Below, one piece after another: positions 1 through 9,689 of a DNA stretch of 64,000 nt (position 1 is its first letter; the number at the start of each line of letters is the position of its first letter). The notes under the pieces are model-generated. The model did not search any database and was not told where the DNA came from. It was given only the letters and a program-made list of their open reading frames with translations. The stretch lies in the NCBI RefSeq assembly GCF_019880245.1, contig NZ_CP082286.1, positions 2,870,521 through 2,934,520 on the forward strand. Direction: 5' to 3'. This DNA comes from Halobaculum roseum. GTDB lineage: Archaea; Halobacteriota; Halobacteria; Halobacteriales; Haloferacaceae. Made by a program: the position numbers and the translations under genes.

Positions 1-938
1 ATCGCGGTCGGAGAGAACGTCGCCTCCTCGAACTTGAGGAGTGCCATCAGGGCGGCGACGACCATCGAGATGACAGCGACGAACGCGACGTGGTCTGGCG
101 AGCGGTCGCCCGCGTAATCGGAGACGGTTTGGAATGCGACGTAGGCAGCAAAGATTCCGAGCAGGAGGACGGCCGGGGGCCAGGTCCAGATGTAGAGGCC
201 GATGGCGACGCCTGCAAGCGCACTCCAGTATAGAGTGGGCTTCAACTCGTCCCACTCGCTCGCCTGCACGAGTTCCCAGATTGGGAGGTCCCGCTGCGCG
301 ACAGCGAGCGCGACCATGAGCGCGACGACCGCGAACGCCTGGAAGAACGGTTCCGCGACGTTGTGGTCGGCGAACCCGACGAGGCCCCGACGGAGGAACG
401 TTCCTGGGAGGAGCATGAGGATGACCGCGCCGAAGAGTCCTGCAAGGCGGCCACCGAGGCGCTTCCCGATCAAATAGGTAGGAACCACGACGAGCGCGCC
501 GAAGACGGCGGGCGCAACGAGGAGCGTCTTGGCGACGAGCGCCTCGGAAGGGGAGCCGAGGCCGACGATGAGGGCGGCCGTGGCGATCAGTTGGTCGTAT
601 AGGGTACCGAACTGGCCGGAGTTGGTTCCGAACGGGTAGTACGTCCACGGGTCCCATGGCATCGTCGCCGGCCAGTTAGCGACGGTGTACCGGACCTGTC
701 TAAGGTGGTACCACGCGTCGTTACCGTTGAAGTATACCTGGCCGTCGCGAATGAAGTTGCCGTAGGACTGGAGGCGGATCCACAGCATGAACGCGACGAT
801 TGCGAGGAGCGCCGGCACATGATAGAAGTCGCGTACGACATCTGCGGCCGACTTCCCTGTAAAGGAGTAGTTTAGGCCTGGGACGGAAGAAGCGGGATTT
901 CCTCCGTCCGGGGTCGTGTCGCTATCGCTTCGACTCAT
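1..938 (-). CDS. aglB: Oligosaccharyltransferase AglB (STT3 family), N-terminal part
   Basis: The frame is open from ATG 938 to the window edge (312 codons, C-terminus missing). It should transfer the lipid-linked glycan to Asn of secreted proteins at the outer face of the membrane. Visible features are a first membrane helix near residues 41-56, the acidic motif GNDAWYH (residues 72-78, the first-loop Asp that binds metal in STT3/AglB), and the motif FADHNVAEP (residues 189-197) after several hydrophobic helices, which is the second conserved acidic loop. The catalytic WWDYG region would lie beyond the edge. It is followed upstream, on the same strand, by an alkaline-phosphatase-superfamily gene 222 nt away, and it anchors the whole left part as an N-glycosylation locus. 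The family call is secure; the extent is truncated only by the window. Confidence 0.93.
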   Translation of the reverse strand, partial: MSRSDSDTTPDGGNPASSVPGLNYSFTGKSAADVVRDFYHVPALLAIVAFMLWIRLQSYGNFIRDGQVYFNGNDAWYHLRQVRYTVANWPATMPWDPWTYYPFGTNSGQFGTLYDQLIATAALIVGLGSPSEALVAKTLLVAPAVFGALVVVPTYLIGKRLGGRLAGLFGAVILMLLPGTFLRRGLVGFADHNVAEPFFQAFAVVALMVALAVAQRDLPIWELVQASEWDELKPTLYWSALAGVAIGLYIWTWPPAVLLLGIFAAYVAFQTVSDYAGDRSPDHVAFVAVISMVVAALMALLKFEEATFSPTA

Positions 939-1160
939 TGCATCGATGGACTTGGAAAACGAGGATAAGCCTTGTGAAGTGGTCCGAAGTCATTTATTCC
1001 GATTAGCCAGCGTTCACGGTCACTCCAACGGTTTTCACACTTCTGTTCTGTCAAATACAATTTAATTTGTGAAGTTCTCCGGTAGCTAATCAATATGGAT
1101 ATCGGGATAACGCCGACAGCCCGCGGTAGAGGTAGCACGAGTCTATCGATGGCGTATACT

Positions 1161-2069
1161 TCAGAGATATCCGAGATCTCTCAGGTGTTCCTCAGGCGTA
1201 CCTATCCCGGTCGCTCCGCCGTCATCTCCCGTAGCATCGAACAGTTGGGGAGTCAGCCAGTCGCGGACGTCGTACACGGTCTTCGGTAGCCCCTCTACCC
1301 CCTGAGCGGAGACCATCGCTCGCATCGAGTGTCGGCCAACTTGGCTATCGTTCGTCTCCTGCGTCTGGATGCCGTGGTCAGACAGGAGGACGAGACGGTC
1401 GCAACGCTCTCGCAGGTCTCCGACCATCCTGTCGACTATCGAATAGTACTCAAACAGTATCTCCGGACGGTCCGCGTAGACGTGTCCCGCCGTATCTAGC
1501 ACGTGAGAGTGAACACCCGCGATTGGAACCTCCAACGTCGCCATCGCAGACAACCATCCAAGTTCCCGGCCCGTGTTCGCGATCAGATCTCGACGGAGGC
1601 GCTCGTGCGTTATTTTGTCGTCGGAAGCTTCGCTCATCCATCGCCAGGCCTCCAACAGGTGTGGTGCGTCGACGATCCCGGGCCACAACCACACCTGCCC
1701 GGTTTCGAACAGAGTTTCGTTCGCCGAGGTCCTGATTTGGATGCCGTCTTCGCTGCCGTCGCTACTCCTGAACGGTCTCCCGAGAAGACGACGCCACCTG
1801 CGAGGAAGATACTGTGTCACTTTACTCGCTGCATCCAATATCGGGTTCCCCCAGTCCTGTGCGTCTCCGGAGATACCGTGATCCTCCGGGCTGACGCCTG
1901 TCGCGACAGTAGCCCACACTTCCGGAGTGTACGGGACATCCTTTGTATGTGTAAACGTTTCAAGTTCGGCGTGCTCGTCGAGGAGTAAGTTATCACAGTC
2001 CCAGCGTGTCGCGAGTTCGTAGTCTGCTGCGTCCAAGGCGAGTACACAGACTGTTTCTGAAGCGCCCAC
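1161..2069 (-). CDS. Alkaline-phosphatase-superfamily enzyme (phosphodiesterase/NPP-like), 302 aa
   Basis: The start is GTG; an in-frame TGA lies just upstream, so no longer start exists. The metal-site skeleton of the superfamily is present: LALDAADYE near the N-terminus (first Asp), PYTPEVWATVATG (Thr nucleophile region), a DTAGH segment and LLSDHGIQ (Asp-His pair), then a further His in GRHSM. It lacks the CxPxR signature of formylglycine sulfatases, so a phosphodiester or phosphotransfer role is more likely than sulfate hydrolysis. It is shorter than typical NPP-type proteins of about 500 aa. The C-terminus ends in LRDLGYL, a tail shared with the three other superfamily members in this locus. 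The substrate is unknown; the neighbouring aglB suggests lipid-linked or protein-bound glycan. Confidence 0.8.
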   Translation of the reverse strand: MGASETVCVLALDAADYELATRWDCDNLLLDEHAELETFTHTKDVPYTPEVWATVATGVSPEDHGISGDAQDWGNPILDAASKVTQYLPRRWRRLLGRPFRSSDGSEDGIQIRTSANETLFETGQVWLWPGIVDAPHLLEAWRWMSEASDDKITHERLRRDLIANTGRELGWLSAMATLEVPIAGVHSHVLDTAGHVYADRPEILFEYYSIVDRMVGDLRERCDRLVLLSDHGIQTQETNDSQVGRHSMRAMVSAQGVEGLPKTVYDVRDWLTPQLFDATGDDGGATGIGTPEEHLRDLGYL

Positions 2070-2265
2070 AGTGGTAGATAGCGATCATGTGTATTGTGTT
2101 GTTTGGAATGGCGATGGCGCGGTTGCAGAACCTGATTGATGGTCGAAGAGGCCACAAGTGGGTATCATCGGAGACGCTCGGGAGTGAAGACAGCGTGGAG
2201 ACATCCTCGTAATGAAGCCGGAATTGACTTGTAGCCAGATGGCCGACGAGATGTCCACTGCGAGT

Positions 2266-3276
2266 ATGAGAGTACTGTGGCTACGGCCTACTACCGGTAA
2301 GAACATTAGTGTCGGCCGTGAGCGCATCGCTGAACATTTGGAGCGGAGGGGGGTGACTGTGGATGTCCGGGATGCAACTGGATGGGATGCTGTGGACGCG
2401 GCACGCGCGGCCTTCGTTGGTCGATACGATGCGATCGTTGGTACTGCACGCGCTGGACTCTACGTCGGGTACCCGCTCGCCGTTCTGGGTCGATTAGGGT
2501 TCGTCGCAGACATCGCGGATCCAATCGACCAGATTAGGGACCTGCCGGACTTACTCTTTCGGACGTTCAACTGGTATGAACTCTCCGTGCTTCGACGGAC
2601 GTCTCAGCGCGCGGCCGTCTACGAGAGCACACGCAATCGCTTGGCTGCCCACGGGCTCTCTACGACACCCGTCGAAAACGGAGTCGATTTCGACAAGTTC
2701 GCTGATCCCGAGGCGAGCGTCGTCCGCCAGACAGAATCGATTCTCACGGAAGCGGGTGTAGACGTCGACAAACCGATCGCGATGTACGTCGGTGGACTAT
2801 CGACTACGTACTATCTATTTGACATTCTGGGGGCGAGCGAACGCTGTTCCGACTGGCAGTTCGTGTTCCTCGGAGAGGGACCGTTAGCAGAGATGCTTCG
2901 AGACGCCAACAACGAACTGGAGAACGTCTTTTATCTCGGTTCGTTCGACTACGACCTTATTCCAGGATTTCTCTCTCACGCGTCGGCAGGGCTCTGCCTT
3001 GTTGGGATCGAACAACCGTTGAAAGTACTCGAATACGGTGCAGCCGGGTTGCCCACGATCGGGATGCACGGTGGGTTGTCGGATCGGTTCTCGGAGGACC
3101 AACTCCTCTTTGTCGACCCATCACCAGAATCGGTCGCAACCTCACTCGACGACCTCCGAACTGACCCGTCTCTCGCGAAGAAGTACGGTGAAAACCTCCG
3201 CGAAGAAGCAAAGCTCCACAGTTGGGCAGATATCGCAGATATCTACTACGAGCTCTTGGAGGCTAGCCTATCGTGA
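2266..3276 (+). CDS. Glycosyltransferase, GT4-like (group 1), 336 aa
   Basis: The open frame starts at ATG 2212, but the Rossmann-type first strand (MRVLWLRPTTGKN) begins at ATG 2266, which I take as the start. The N-terminal half contains the acceptor-side segment and a strand-turn ADIADPIDQIRDLPD. The C-terminal half has the nucleotide-sugar domain with PIAMYVGGLS, VFLGEGPL and a late KVLEYGAAGLPTIG segment. This last replaces the usual ExxxxxxxE region with KxLExxAxGxP, as in many GT4 proteins. The stop overlaps the next glycosyltransferase start by 4 nt (GTGA), indicating translational coupling. It probably adds one sugar to a dolichol-linked glycan on the cytoplasmic side. Donor and linkage cannot be read from sequence. 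Confidence 0.83.
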   Translation: MRVLWLRPTTGKNISVGRERIAEHLERRGVTVDVRDATGWDAVDAARAAFVGRYDAIVGTARAGLYVGYPLAVLGRLGFVADIADPIDQIRDLPDLLFRTFNWYELSVLRRTSQRAAVYESTRNRLAAHGLSTTPVENGVDFDKFADPEASVVRQTESILTEAGVDVDKPIAMYVGGLSTTYYLFDILGASERCSDWQFVFLGEGPLAEMLRDANNELENVFYLGSFDYDLIPGFLSHASAGLCLVGIEQPLKVLEYGAAGLPTIGMHGGLSDRFSEDQLLFVDPSPESVATSLDDLRTDPSLAKKYGENLREEAKLHSWADIADIYYELLEASLS

Positions 3277-4361
3277 ACCCTCTCATCGTCTCGAAGTATA
3301 CAGACAGAATCCACGGCATCCCCAGATACGCGAGCGAACTGTCCAGACTGATCGGGAACTCCACGCTCCTGAGGTACAACGCTCCGGAAGGGGCACAGCC
3401 GACCTGCCAGCACGAGGTCTACCACGAACGTCCGAACACACCGGCACCGGATGCGATAGGGAAGTTCGTGAAACACCCGTTACAACTCACCCGCGCGGAC
3501 GCCGACATCTACCACGCTGCAGACCCACGGGAGGTACTTCCGCTCAGGATGGCGCGACGTCGCCCTCTGGTGACGACACTCCACGACCTCATCGTGTACG
3601 AGTTCTCGAACGCGTTCAAGCGGCGGTGGACTGCCCTCTCGCGGTTCTATCTCCAGTTTCTCGACAGCAGTGATCGGATCATCGCCGTGAGTGAGTCGAC
3701 GAAGCGGGATGCCGTCGACCGACTCGGAATCTCTCCGGAGAAGATCGACGTCGTGTACCACGGAATCGACGACCGATTCCAACCCCTCTCGTCCGAACGA
3801 CAGACCTTGGAACTGGAAGACGATGCAGTCCTGATGGTTGGGCGTCCGCAACCCCGAAAGAACCACAGCGGTGTCGCGGCAGCGCTTGAGAGACTGGACG
3901 ATCGCGGCATCGAGTCGCATTTGTATATCGTAGGAGCGGATAGTGCCGATGTCGAACAGTTGCGGAACTCTGTCAAGTACGACGGGAACCGGATCCACCC
4001 TACTGGGTACGTCGACGATCATAGGCTCGTCGAGTACTACAACGCGGCCGATGTCGTCGCCGTTCCGTCGTACTACGAGGGGTTCGGGTTCCCCGTACTG
4101 GAGGCGATGGCGTGTGAGACTCCGGTCGTGACGAGTGACCGGTCTTGCCTGCCGGAAATCGCTGGCGATGCGGCGTTATTTGTGGAACCTGACGACCCTG
4201 GTGCCATCGCGGATGGGATCGAAGCGGTCCTGAGGGACCGAGTCGTGTCGTCGGAATTACAGCAAGCAGGGCTCGAACGGGCGAAGTCGTTCACCTGGGA
4301 GCGAACCGCTGAGCAAACCAGACTCAGCTACCAACGAGCGATCGACACGTACGCTCAGTGA
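3273..4361 (+). CDS. Glycosyltransferase, GT4 family, 362 aa
   Basis: The GTG start lies inside the stop of the preceding glycosyltransferase. This is a full-length GT-B enzyme. The N-terminal domain contains the TLHDLIVYEF strand-loop and IIAVSESTKRDA, the typical linker before the second domain. The C-terminal domain has VYHGIDDRF, VGRPQPRKNH and the catalytic/donor motif EGFGFPVLE, with E269 and E277 forming the E-x7-E pair of GT4 retaining enzymes. Closest in style to mannosyl- or glucosyltransferases of cell-surface glycan pathways. The end converges with the minus-strand phosphodiesterase gene 15 nt away. Confidence 0.9.
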   Translation: MNPLIVSKYTDRIHGIPRYASELSRLIGNSTLLRYNAPEGAQPTCQHEVYHERPNTPAPDAIGKFVKHPLQLTRADADIYHAADPREVLPLRMARRRPLVTTLHDLIVYEFSNAFKRRWTALSRFYLQFLDSSDRIIAVSESTKRDAVDRLGISPEKIDVVYHGIDDRFQPLSSERQTLELEDDAVLMVGRPQPRKNHSGVAAALERLDDRGIESHLYIVGADSADVEQLRNSVKYDGNRIHPTGYVDDHRLVEYYNAADVVAVPSYYEGFGFPVLEAMACETPVVTSDRSCLPEIAGDAALFVEPDDPGAIADGIEAVLRDRVVSSELQQAGLERAKSFTWERTAEQTRLSYQRAIDTYAQ

Positions 4362-4376
4362 ATCGGTCGGAGGCGT

Positions 4377-6008
4377 CTACCCATCCAAGTAGCCGAGGTC
4401 TGACAGGCGCTCTTTGACATCACTGTCATCACGCGATTCTCCGGGCTCTCCCCGCCGCTCGGGTGTTGTCGGCGGTACGTGATCGACCTGTAGCGACTCC
4501 CGGAACAGATCATCGAGTACCGACCCATCTATGTTCGATGGAACCCCGATGTCCAGAAGTGCCAACACCGTTGGCGCGATGTCCACGATGTCTGCTGTCC
4601 CGCCAGACTCTACAACACCGGGACCGTCGATGGAGTATATGCCCTCGGGGGCGTGTCCATTATGCTCCTGCCTGCGGAAGATGACATCTGACATGACGTT
4701 GTCGACTTGGTGGGTGGTCGAGGTCACGACCACGTCTGGTGCCTTGTCCGCTTCCGGCCCGTCGTATACTTTTTTGCTCAGCCGGACCTCGTCAAACACC
4801 TTCTCACCTGTCTTCGGATCGACGACACTCTTTAACCCTTCGGCAATCTCGCGTGCAACTTCGGGACGGTCTTCCGGGGAAACAATCCCATCCTCAAACC
4901 GATCTGTGTCATTGATATAAATCCCTCCCCAGCCCTTCGACTTCGAGTTCGCTGGGTCGATGTCGCCGTACGTAAGATCTGCGTCTACTGGGAGGTACCC
5001 GGAGACTCGCTTGTACAACCAGTCGGCGGTGTTGAATATCTTTGGATACCGCGACACCGTTTTTGCAATTCTGGACAGATCGATCTGTCGACTGACATCC
5101 TGTTTCTGTTGTTTCTCTTGGGATTTTTTGGTTGGCGCGACAGAGGCGTCGCCGCCTTCGTCCACCGATAGATACCCGTTCTTCTTCAGCCACCCATTCA
5201 GGTAGAACATGGAGTGATAATAACGGAATCCGTGGTCGGAGAGTAGTATGAAGTAATCATCTTCCGAGAGCTGTTCCCGGAACCAGCCAATTTGTTCATC
5301 GAACATCTCGTAGCCCTCGACGGCTCGTTCGGCCGCAGGAGAGAGGTCTCCAGTGCCGAGATCAGACACTAACTCATCGTACAATTCGTGTTGAATCCAG
5401 TCGGTGGCGCTCACCAAGTGGAAGAACAGGTCCCAGTCCTCGGTTTGGAACAGTCGTCGGGACCAGTCAAAGCGGGTCTCCTCGACTTGGATGAGATCCT
5501 CGACGTACGGCAGCGAGCCTCCAACATCTTCTGCATCGCCTTTGGGGGAGACTCGAAACTCGCCGAATTCGTCCTCCAGTTCGCGATACTCTTCGGGAAA
5601 TACTGTCTCGTCCCCTTGGGTCAGCAGTGAAGTCAACACGGGGGAATCTACTTGTGGGGGATAGCTCATCGGGAGATTAACCAGAATTGGAGTCCCACCA
5701 GCGTCGACAATGCGCTCGTAGAACGTCTCAACGGAGATGTCGCTCGATGTTGCTGCGCTGACTTCTGTAAGGGATCCCTCGAATTTCGTGAAGTCGAAAA
5801 TGCCGTGCTTCCCCGGATGGACACCGGTCGCGAATGAAGTCCAGGCAGGACCGGTGAGTGGGGGTGTCGTGCTTCGAAGTGTCCCAGACGCAGTCTCGTT
5901 GAGGAGCGACGACAGATTCGGCATAGCTCCAACATCGATGAGCGGGTCGATAAGGTCGAACGTGGCCCCATCGAGCCCGAATATAACAACCGATGGCTGA
6001 TCTTTCAT
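4377..6008 (-). CDS. Alkaline-phosphatase-superfamily enzyme (type I phosphodiesterase/NPP), 543 aa
   Basis: ATG 6008 is preferred to a TTG two codons upstream. All seven metal-site positions of the phosphodiesterase/nucleotide pyrophosphatase family can be seen in order: Asp in FGLDGATFD, Thr nucleophile in PPLTGPAWTSFATG, Asp and His in SATDWIQHELYD, Asp-His in LLSDHGF, and His in EHNGHAPEG. The central part carries a low-complexity KKSQEKQQKQD linker. It has no CxPxR sulfatase signature and no signal peptide, so it is presumably cytoplasmic. The C-terminus ends in SDLGYLDG after an acidic, charged stretch. Codon use is more A/T-rich than in the right half of the window. Likely acts on a phosphodiester in glycan or glycolipid metabolism; the exact reaction is unknown. 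Confidence 0.87.
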   Translation of the reverse strand: MKDQPSVVIFGLDGATFDLIDPLIDVGAMPNLSSLLNETASGTLRSTTPPLTGPAWTSFATGVHPGKHGIFDFTKFEGSLTEVSAATSSDISVETFYERIVDAGGTPILVNLPMSYPPQVDSPVLTSLLTQGDETVFPEEYRELEDEFGEFRVSPKGDAEDVGGSLPYVEDLIQVEETRFDWSRRLFQTEDWDLFFHLVSATDWIQHELYDELVSDLGTGDLSPAAERAVEGYEMFDEQIGWFREQLSEDDYFILLSDHGFRYYHSMFYLNGWLKKNGYLSVDEGGDASVAPTKKSQEKQQKQDVSRQIDLSRIAKTVSRYPKIFNTADWLYKRVSGYLPVDADLTYGDIDPANSKSKGWGGIYINDTDRFEDGIVSPEDRPEVAREIAEGLKSVVDPKTGEKVFDEVRLSKKVYDGPEADKAPDVVVTSTTHQVDNVMSDVIFRRQEHNGHAPEGIYSIDGPGVVESGGTADIVDIAPTVLALLDIGVPSNIDGSVLDDLFRESLQVDHVPPTTPERRGEPGESRDDSDVKERLSDLGYLDG

Positions 6009-6185
6009 ATCCAAGTCGTGCCGTTAACGCATGGAAAGTTTTGTCATTGGATCTCCCAACGAAATGGGTCGACAGCCATTGGGTCAGGACCGGCGTGGAA
6101 CCGACGACACAGAAGAGGAACAGTAGCCCGAGTGTGAACGACTGGACATCGGTAGACCGTGGTCGGGTCTCTTCTCGAGACCGAC

Positions 6186-7130
6186 CTATTCGATGTAACC
6201 GAAAGCTCGCAGGTTGTCTTTTACCTGTTCCTCGTCTATCTCTGATGTGTCGGAAACTGGGGGCTCAGCGATGATACGGCGGCGACCGTTGGACGGCGCC
6301 TCGTACCACGGTACCTCGGTCAGTTCCGGTCTGTGTATCCGGTTGGCATGCCCTCGGATCGGTACGGGCACCGGCCACGCTCGCTCACCGAACACCTCGC
6401 CATGGTCGGCCGAAACCACTGTTTTCCCACGAGTCTCCTCGATGAGACGTTTCACGGAGGGCACCGCCACCCGGAGATTGTCCTGATACGCTTCGACGAC
6501 TTCGGCCCTGGTCACCTCACCCCTCCGGAGTTGGTCGTAGACGCTGTCCGTTTGCTCCCGATTTGTGTCGACGTTCTCTAACGCCTCGGATCGAGCTGGA
6601 TTGGCGGTCCGGTTTCCGACGGCTGCTTCGCCGATAAACGGGGCGTGAGGCTGCATCAAGTGGACAACAATGCGCTTGTTCGGGTAGCGGTCGGCGGCTT
6701 CGATGCCACGTTGGACAACTGTCTCCGGTAGCGTCGTTCGAAGTTCCTCATCGAAGCCGTCCTCCCAGACTCGGTCGACGGCGTGGAAGTCGAGTTCGTC
6801 AGCGATCTTCGAGAGGTATACGTTCGCCGTCACGTAGACCGTATCGTGGTGTTCCCGACCAGTCCAGTGTCTCCGCACGAACTCCGGTGTGCCACCGACT
6901 CCCGAATCGATCTTCTTCAGTGTTCCACCGTTGAGTTCGCTCCAGAGGACTTCGGCGAACGTGTCGAACCGGCACGCGTCGAGGATAACGAGGATGTCCC
7001 AGTCCCGTTCCGGATACCGTTTCGCCGGGGGCCCAGAATCGAGAATTGGCTTGGCAATCTTCTCACGAAGAACCCATTCGACAGTCATTCGTGCGCTATC
7101 CATCACCCGTGGATTTCCAGTTCTGGTCAT
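6186..7130 (-). CDS. Sulfatase-like alkaline-phosphatase-superfamily protein, 314 aa
   Basis: The frame is open up to 7232, but ATG 7130 is preferred because TTAATAGG lies about 26 nt before it, as in a leaderless haloarchaeal transcript. Motifs are ILVILDACRFDTF (first metal Asp), GVGGTPEFVRR (Thr at the nucleophile position), HLMQPHAPF, and VVSADHGEVFGE (Asp-His). The nucleophile context is T-P rather than CxPxR, so formylglycine chemistry is not expected. The N-terminal MTVEWVLREK segment is amphipathic and there is no signal peptide. The C-terminus is LRAFGYIE, matching the tail of its neighbours. Head-to-tail with the next phosphodiesterase gene, 177 nt apart. Confidence 0.8.
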   Translation of the reverse strand: MTRTGNPRVMDSARMTVEWVLREKIAKPILDSGPPAKRYPERDWDILVILDACRFDTFAEVLWSELNGGTLKKIDSGVGGTPEFVRRHWTGREHHDTVYVTANVYLSKIADELDFHAVDRVWEDGFDEELRTTLPETVVQRGIEAADRYPNKRIVVHLMQPHAPFIGEAAVGNRTANPARSEALENVDTNREQTDSVYDQLRRGEVTRAEVVEAYQDNLRVAVPSVKRLIEETRGKTVVSADHGEVFGERAWPVPVPIRGHANRIHRPELTEVPWYEAPSNGRRRIIAEPPVSDTSEIDEEQVKDNLRAFGYIE

Positions 7131-7572
7131 TATAACCTTACCGACTACCGGGCCTATTAACAAACCATTCATCCACAAATAGTCCAACAGGACACTATCT
7201 GGTTGACACGACGTACTGGAACTGTTCGGCACTGTATATCTCGAACACAGCTCCGAATGATCGATCTGTGTTCGTTATCGAACCTGGCGTTTTATCCCCG
7301 CCTTGTGAGGGGCGATTTGTTGTCGATTGTCTAACTACCCTGTCGATCTTGACGGAAGTGAAGCCTATTTTCCGATCCAAGAGATCGGTTTCGATACCCG
7401 AAGCGAACTCCGATGTGGGACTTTCGGTAGGCGATCGCTTCTCCGAGTGGTTCATTTCCCGTTTCGAAACAGAACAGTAGGTCGATGGAGCGTTCGGGTC
7501 GACCAAATCAGACGGCGAATAACTGCGATATGATGACGTAACCGATTAACGTGCAGGGGGTCACGTTCGGGT
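7131..7572. other. A/T-rich divergent intergenic region, no gene supported
   Basis: This 442-nt gap separates a minus-strand sulfatase-like gene from the plus-strand flippase. Short frames exist on both strands (for example 7195-7506 minus) but none shows a recognisable domain or acidic haloarchaeal composition. It contains the promoter at 7153-7160 for the leftward gene. Nothing else is identifiable. Confidence 0.5.
7153..7160 (-). promoter_or_regulatory. TATA box for the 7130 sulfatase-like gene
   Basis: On the minus strand the sequence reads TTAATAGG, centred about 26 nt before ATG 7130. This spacing predicts a transcript that begins at or next to the start codon. Confidence 0.5.
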
Positions 7573-9063
7573 ATGGTATCGTCTCGGTCGGCTATCTTCT
7601 CCGGCGCCGGGTTTGTTTTCATCGGCATTGTGATCGAGATGGGGCTCTCGTTTTTCGGACAGCTGATCATCGCCCGAGAACTCGGTCGAGTGAGCTACGG
7701 CGCCGTTTCGATCGGCACAACAGTTCTCACATTCGGAGTGACGATCACGATCCTGGGACTCAATACGGGCCTCGCCCGGAACATTTCGCGCGCCGGATCG
7801 AACATCGAGGAACGGACGATGCTCAACTCGGCACTCGTTATCGCGGGTCTCACTTCTCTAACTGGAGCCGTCGTTCTCTACGCGACATCACCGACGCTCG
7901 CCGTGAATGTATTCGGTGACGGCAGCCTAACTCCCATCCTGCGGTTGTTTGCGGTCGTGCTCCCAGTCGCGGTGCTTTTCCGGGTCTCGCTGGGGGGGAT
8001 CCGAGGATATTCGATGACACGAGGCCGGATCTATGCTCAAAACATCACTCTACCGGTATCCAGGATCGTCGGGATCGCGGTAGCGATCCTCCTGGGTGGC
8101 GGGGCGCTTGCAGTCGCTGGTGCGTACACGTTCGCCTACATAATCGCTGCCGCCGTCGCCTTCGGCGTTCTGATCAGACACACGCCGATCGGAACAGGAG
8201 CGGTATCCAGTTACCGGGAACAGTCTCACAGTCTCCTCTCGTACTCGTTACCCCTTATTTTGTCGACGTCGATGACGAGGATCTACACGCAAGCAGATGT
8301 GCTGTTGTTGGGTGCCTCAAGCGTCGGGACGGGGGGGGTCGGCGTGTACCGTGTGGTCTACCCGCTGGCGGGCCTACTGACGACCTCGTCACTTGCGTTG
8401 GGATACATCTATCTCCCTGAAGTCTCGTCGCTACATGACGAGGACAACATCGAAGAGATCAGGAGCCTGTTCAAACTGACGGCAAAGTGGATAACGATAG
8501 CCGGACTGCCGATCATTCTCGCGTTCCTTACCATCCCCAGAGAGATCCTAACGCTCCTGTACGGCCAAGAGTACACTTCCGGGGCAGTGACGCTACAAGT
8601 GGTCTCGATCGGGTTTTTCCTTTCGATCGCAGCGGGCCCGAACGCGAAAACACTCATGGCGTTCGGAGAGACCCGCTACGTCGCAGTCGTCGATACGATC
8701 ACGGCTGCCACGAATGTCGTGCTCAATCTGCTACTCATTCCGCAACTCGGGATCCTGGGTGCAGGCATCGCGACGGTGATCTCCTACGTTGTACAGAATA
8801 TGCTGTACAGCGGTCGAATATACTACAAGAACAAGCTCTCTCCGCTGTCGTGGGGGATGGTCATTCCGACTGGCATCTGTCTCGCGTTCGGCTTCGGTAT
8901 CCTGTTAGTGGATTCTGTACAAGGGCTCTCGACATCCGTGCGCGTTGGTGGATACCTAATAGCTCTGGGGACAGTCGTTCTAGTGAGCACGTTCGTATCT
9001 ATTGGAGATCCGGAAAAAGAGATGATATCGGAGGTCTTCAGTCGTATTCGTGGACTCTATTGA
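7573..9063 (+). CDS. Lipid-linked glycan flippase, Wzx/AglR type (MATE-like), 496 aa
   Basis: Integral membrane protein with about 12-14 hydrophobic helices spread over its whole length. It starts MVSSRSAIFSGAGFVF and continues with the family hallmark ARELGRVSYG near residue 40. Members of this polysaccharide-biosynthesis family move lipid-linked sugars across the membrane; in Haloferax, AglR has this role for dolichol-phosphate-mannose. Here it lies among glycosyltransferases and aglB, so a dolichol-linked oligosaccharide is the likely cargo. Its 3' end overlaps the convergent methyltransferase gene by 7 nt. A paralogue with a damaged start lies at 11349. Confidence 0.9.
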   Translation: MVSSRSAIFSGAGFVFIGIVIEMGLSFFGQLIIARELGRVSYGAVSIGTTVLTFGVTITILGLNTGLARNISRAGSNIEERTMLNSALVIAGLTSLTGAVVLYATSPTLAVNVFGDGSLTPILRLFAVVLPVAVLFRVSLGGIRGYSMTRGRIYAQNITLPVSRIVGIAVAILLGGGALAVAGAYTFAYIIAAAVAFGVLIRHTPIGTGAVSSYREQSHSLLSYSLPLILSTSMTRIYTQADVLLLGASSVGTGGVGVYRVVYPLAGLLTTSSLALGYIYLPEVSSLHDEDNIEEIRSLFKLTAKWITIAGLPIILAFLTIPREILTLLYGQEYTSGAVTLQVVSIGFFLSIAAGPNAKTLMAFGETRYVAVVDTITAATNVVLNLLLIPQLGILGAGIATVISYVVQNMLYSGRIYYKNKLSPLSWGMVIPTGICLAFGFGILLVDSVQGLSTSVRVGGYLIALGTVVLVSTFVSIGDPEKEMISEVFSRIRGLY

Positions 9064-9665
9064 GTCGGAGTTTTCTCTGGCGACAGTCTCGCCATAAAAT
9101 CGTCTTCGAAAGACTCGTAACCTATGTCGTAGAGGAACTGGGTGACCCCGTTCGTGGACGCTCGTGCGAACTTTATTTCGTCGACAGTCCACCCCTTTCG
9201 CTCTGCCAACGTCTCTATCGTGTCTGGGCAGAACCACATCGTGTGGTCGTTGATAACCGAGACATTCATCCCGGGGATCAGTTTGCGCGCAATCTGAACA
9301 AGTGCAAATGGGTAGGGGGTCGACAGTATTAGTTCCCCTCCCTCGCGAAGGTGACTCTTGCAAGAATCAAAGAATTCGCCGGGAGCAACCATGTGTTCGA
9401 TGACTTCGCCGGCGACGATCACGTCAAACTCCTGGTTCAAATCGAACGACTCGGCATCGGCGACGTACACATCGTATCCATGCTCGGAAATCCGCTCTAT
9501 CTTTTCGGCGTCCAGATCGATTCCCACACATTCAGAAGCATTCGAGACCAATTCATCGTGGAACCACAGATCGTCGTCTGGCCAGCGACCGACGCAGCCC
9601 ACGTCGAGAACACGTTTATTCTGTATCCGTGGAAGGATGTAGTCGATAACTGTCTGTCGAGTCAT
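9057..9665 (-). CDS. Class I SAM-dependent methyltransferase, 202 aa
   Basis: ATG 9665 is chosen over an in-frame GTG at 9689 because a TATA-like CTATTTTTAATT lies about 30 nt before it. The SAM-binding fold shows motif I VLDVGCVGRWPDD, the acidic end of strand 2 in CVGIDLDAEKI, motif ADAESFD and the post-II FDVIVAGEVIEH. The last belongs to the methyltransferase-11/UbiE-like group. In a glycosylation island the acceptor is probably a sugar hydroxyl or carboxyl. Haloferax AglP methylates a hexuronic acid, but orthology is not shown here. It overlaps the end of the flippase gene on the other strand by 7 nt. Confidence 0.85.
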   Translation of the reverse strand: MTRQTVIDYILPRIQNKRVLDVGCVGRWPDDDLWFHDELVSNASECVGIDLDAEKIERISEHGYDVYVADAESFDLNQEFDVIVAGEVIEHMVAPGEFFDSCKSHLREGGELILSTPYPFALVQIARKLIPGMNVSVINDHTMWFCPDTIETLAERKGWTVDEIKFARASTNGVTQFLYDIGYESFEDDFMARLSPEKTPTQ

Positions 9666-9689
9666 CTTCGATATATGGCGAGATGGCAC

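Noticed and set aside
935-1289. Short frames in the gap between aglB and the phosphodiesterase gene
   Set aside because: No recognisable sequence, atypical composition, overlap with known genes.
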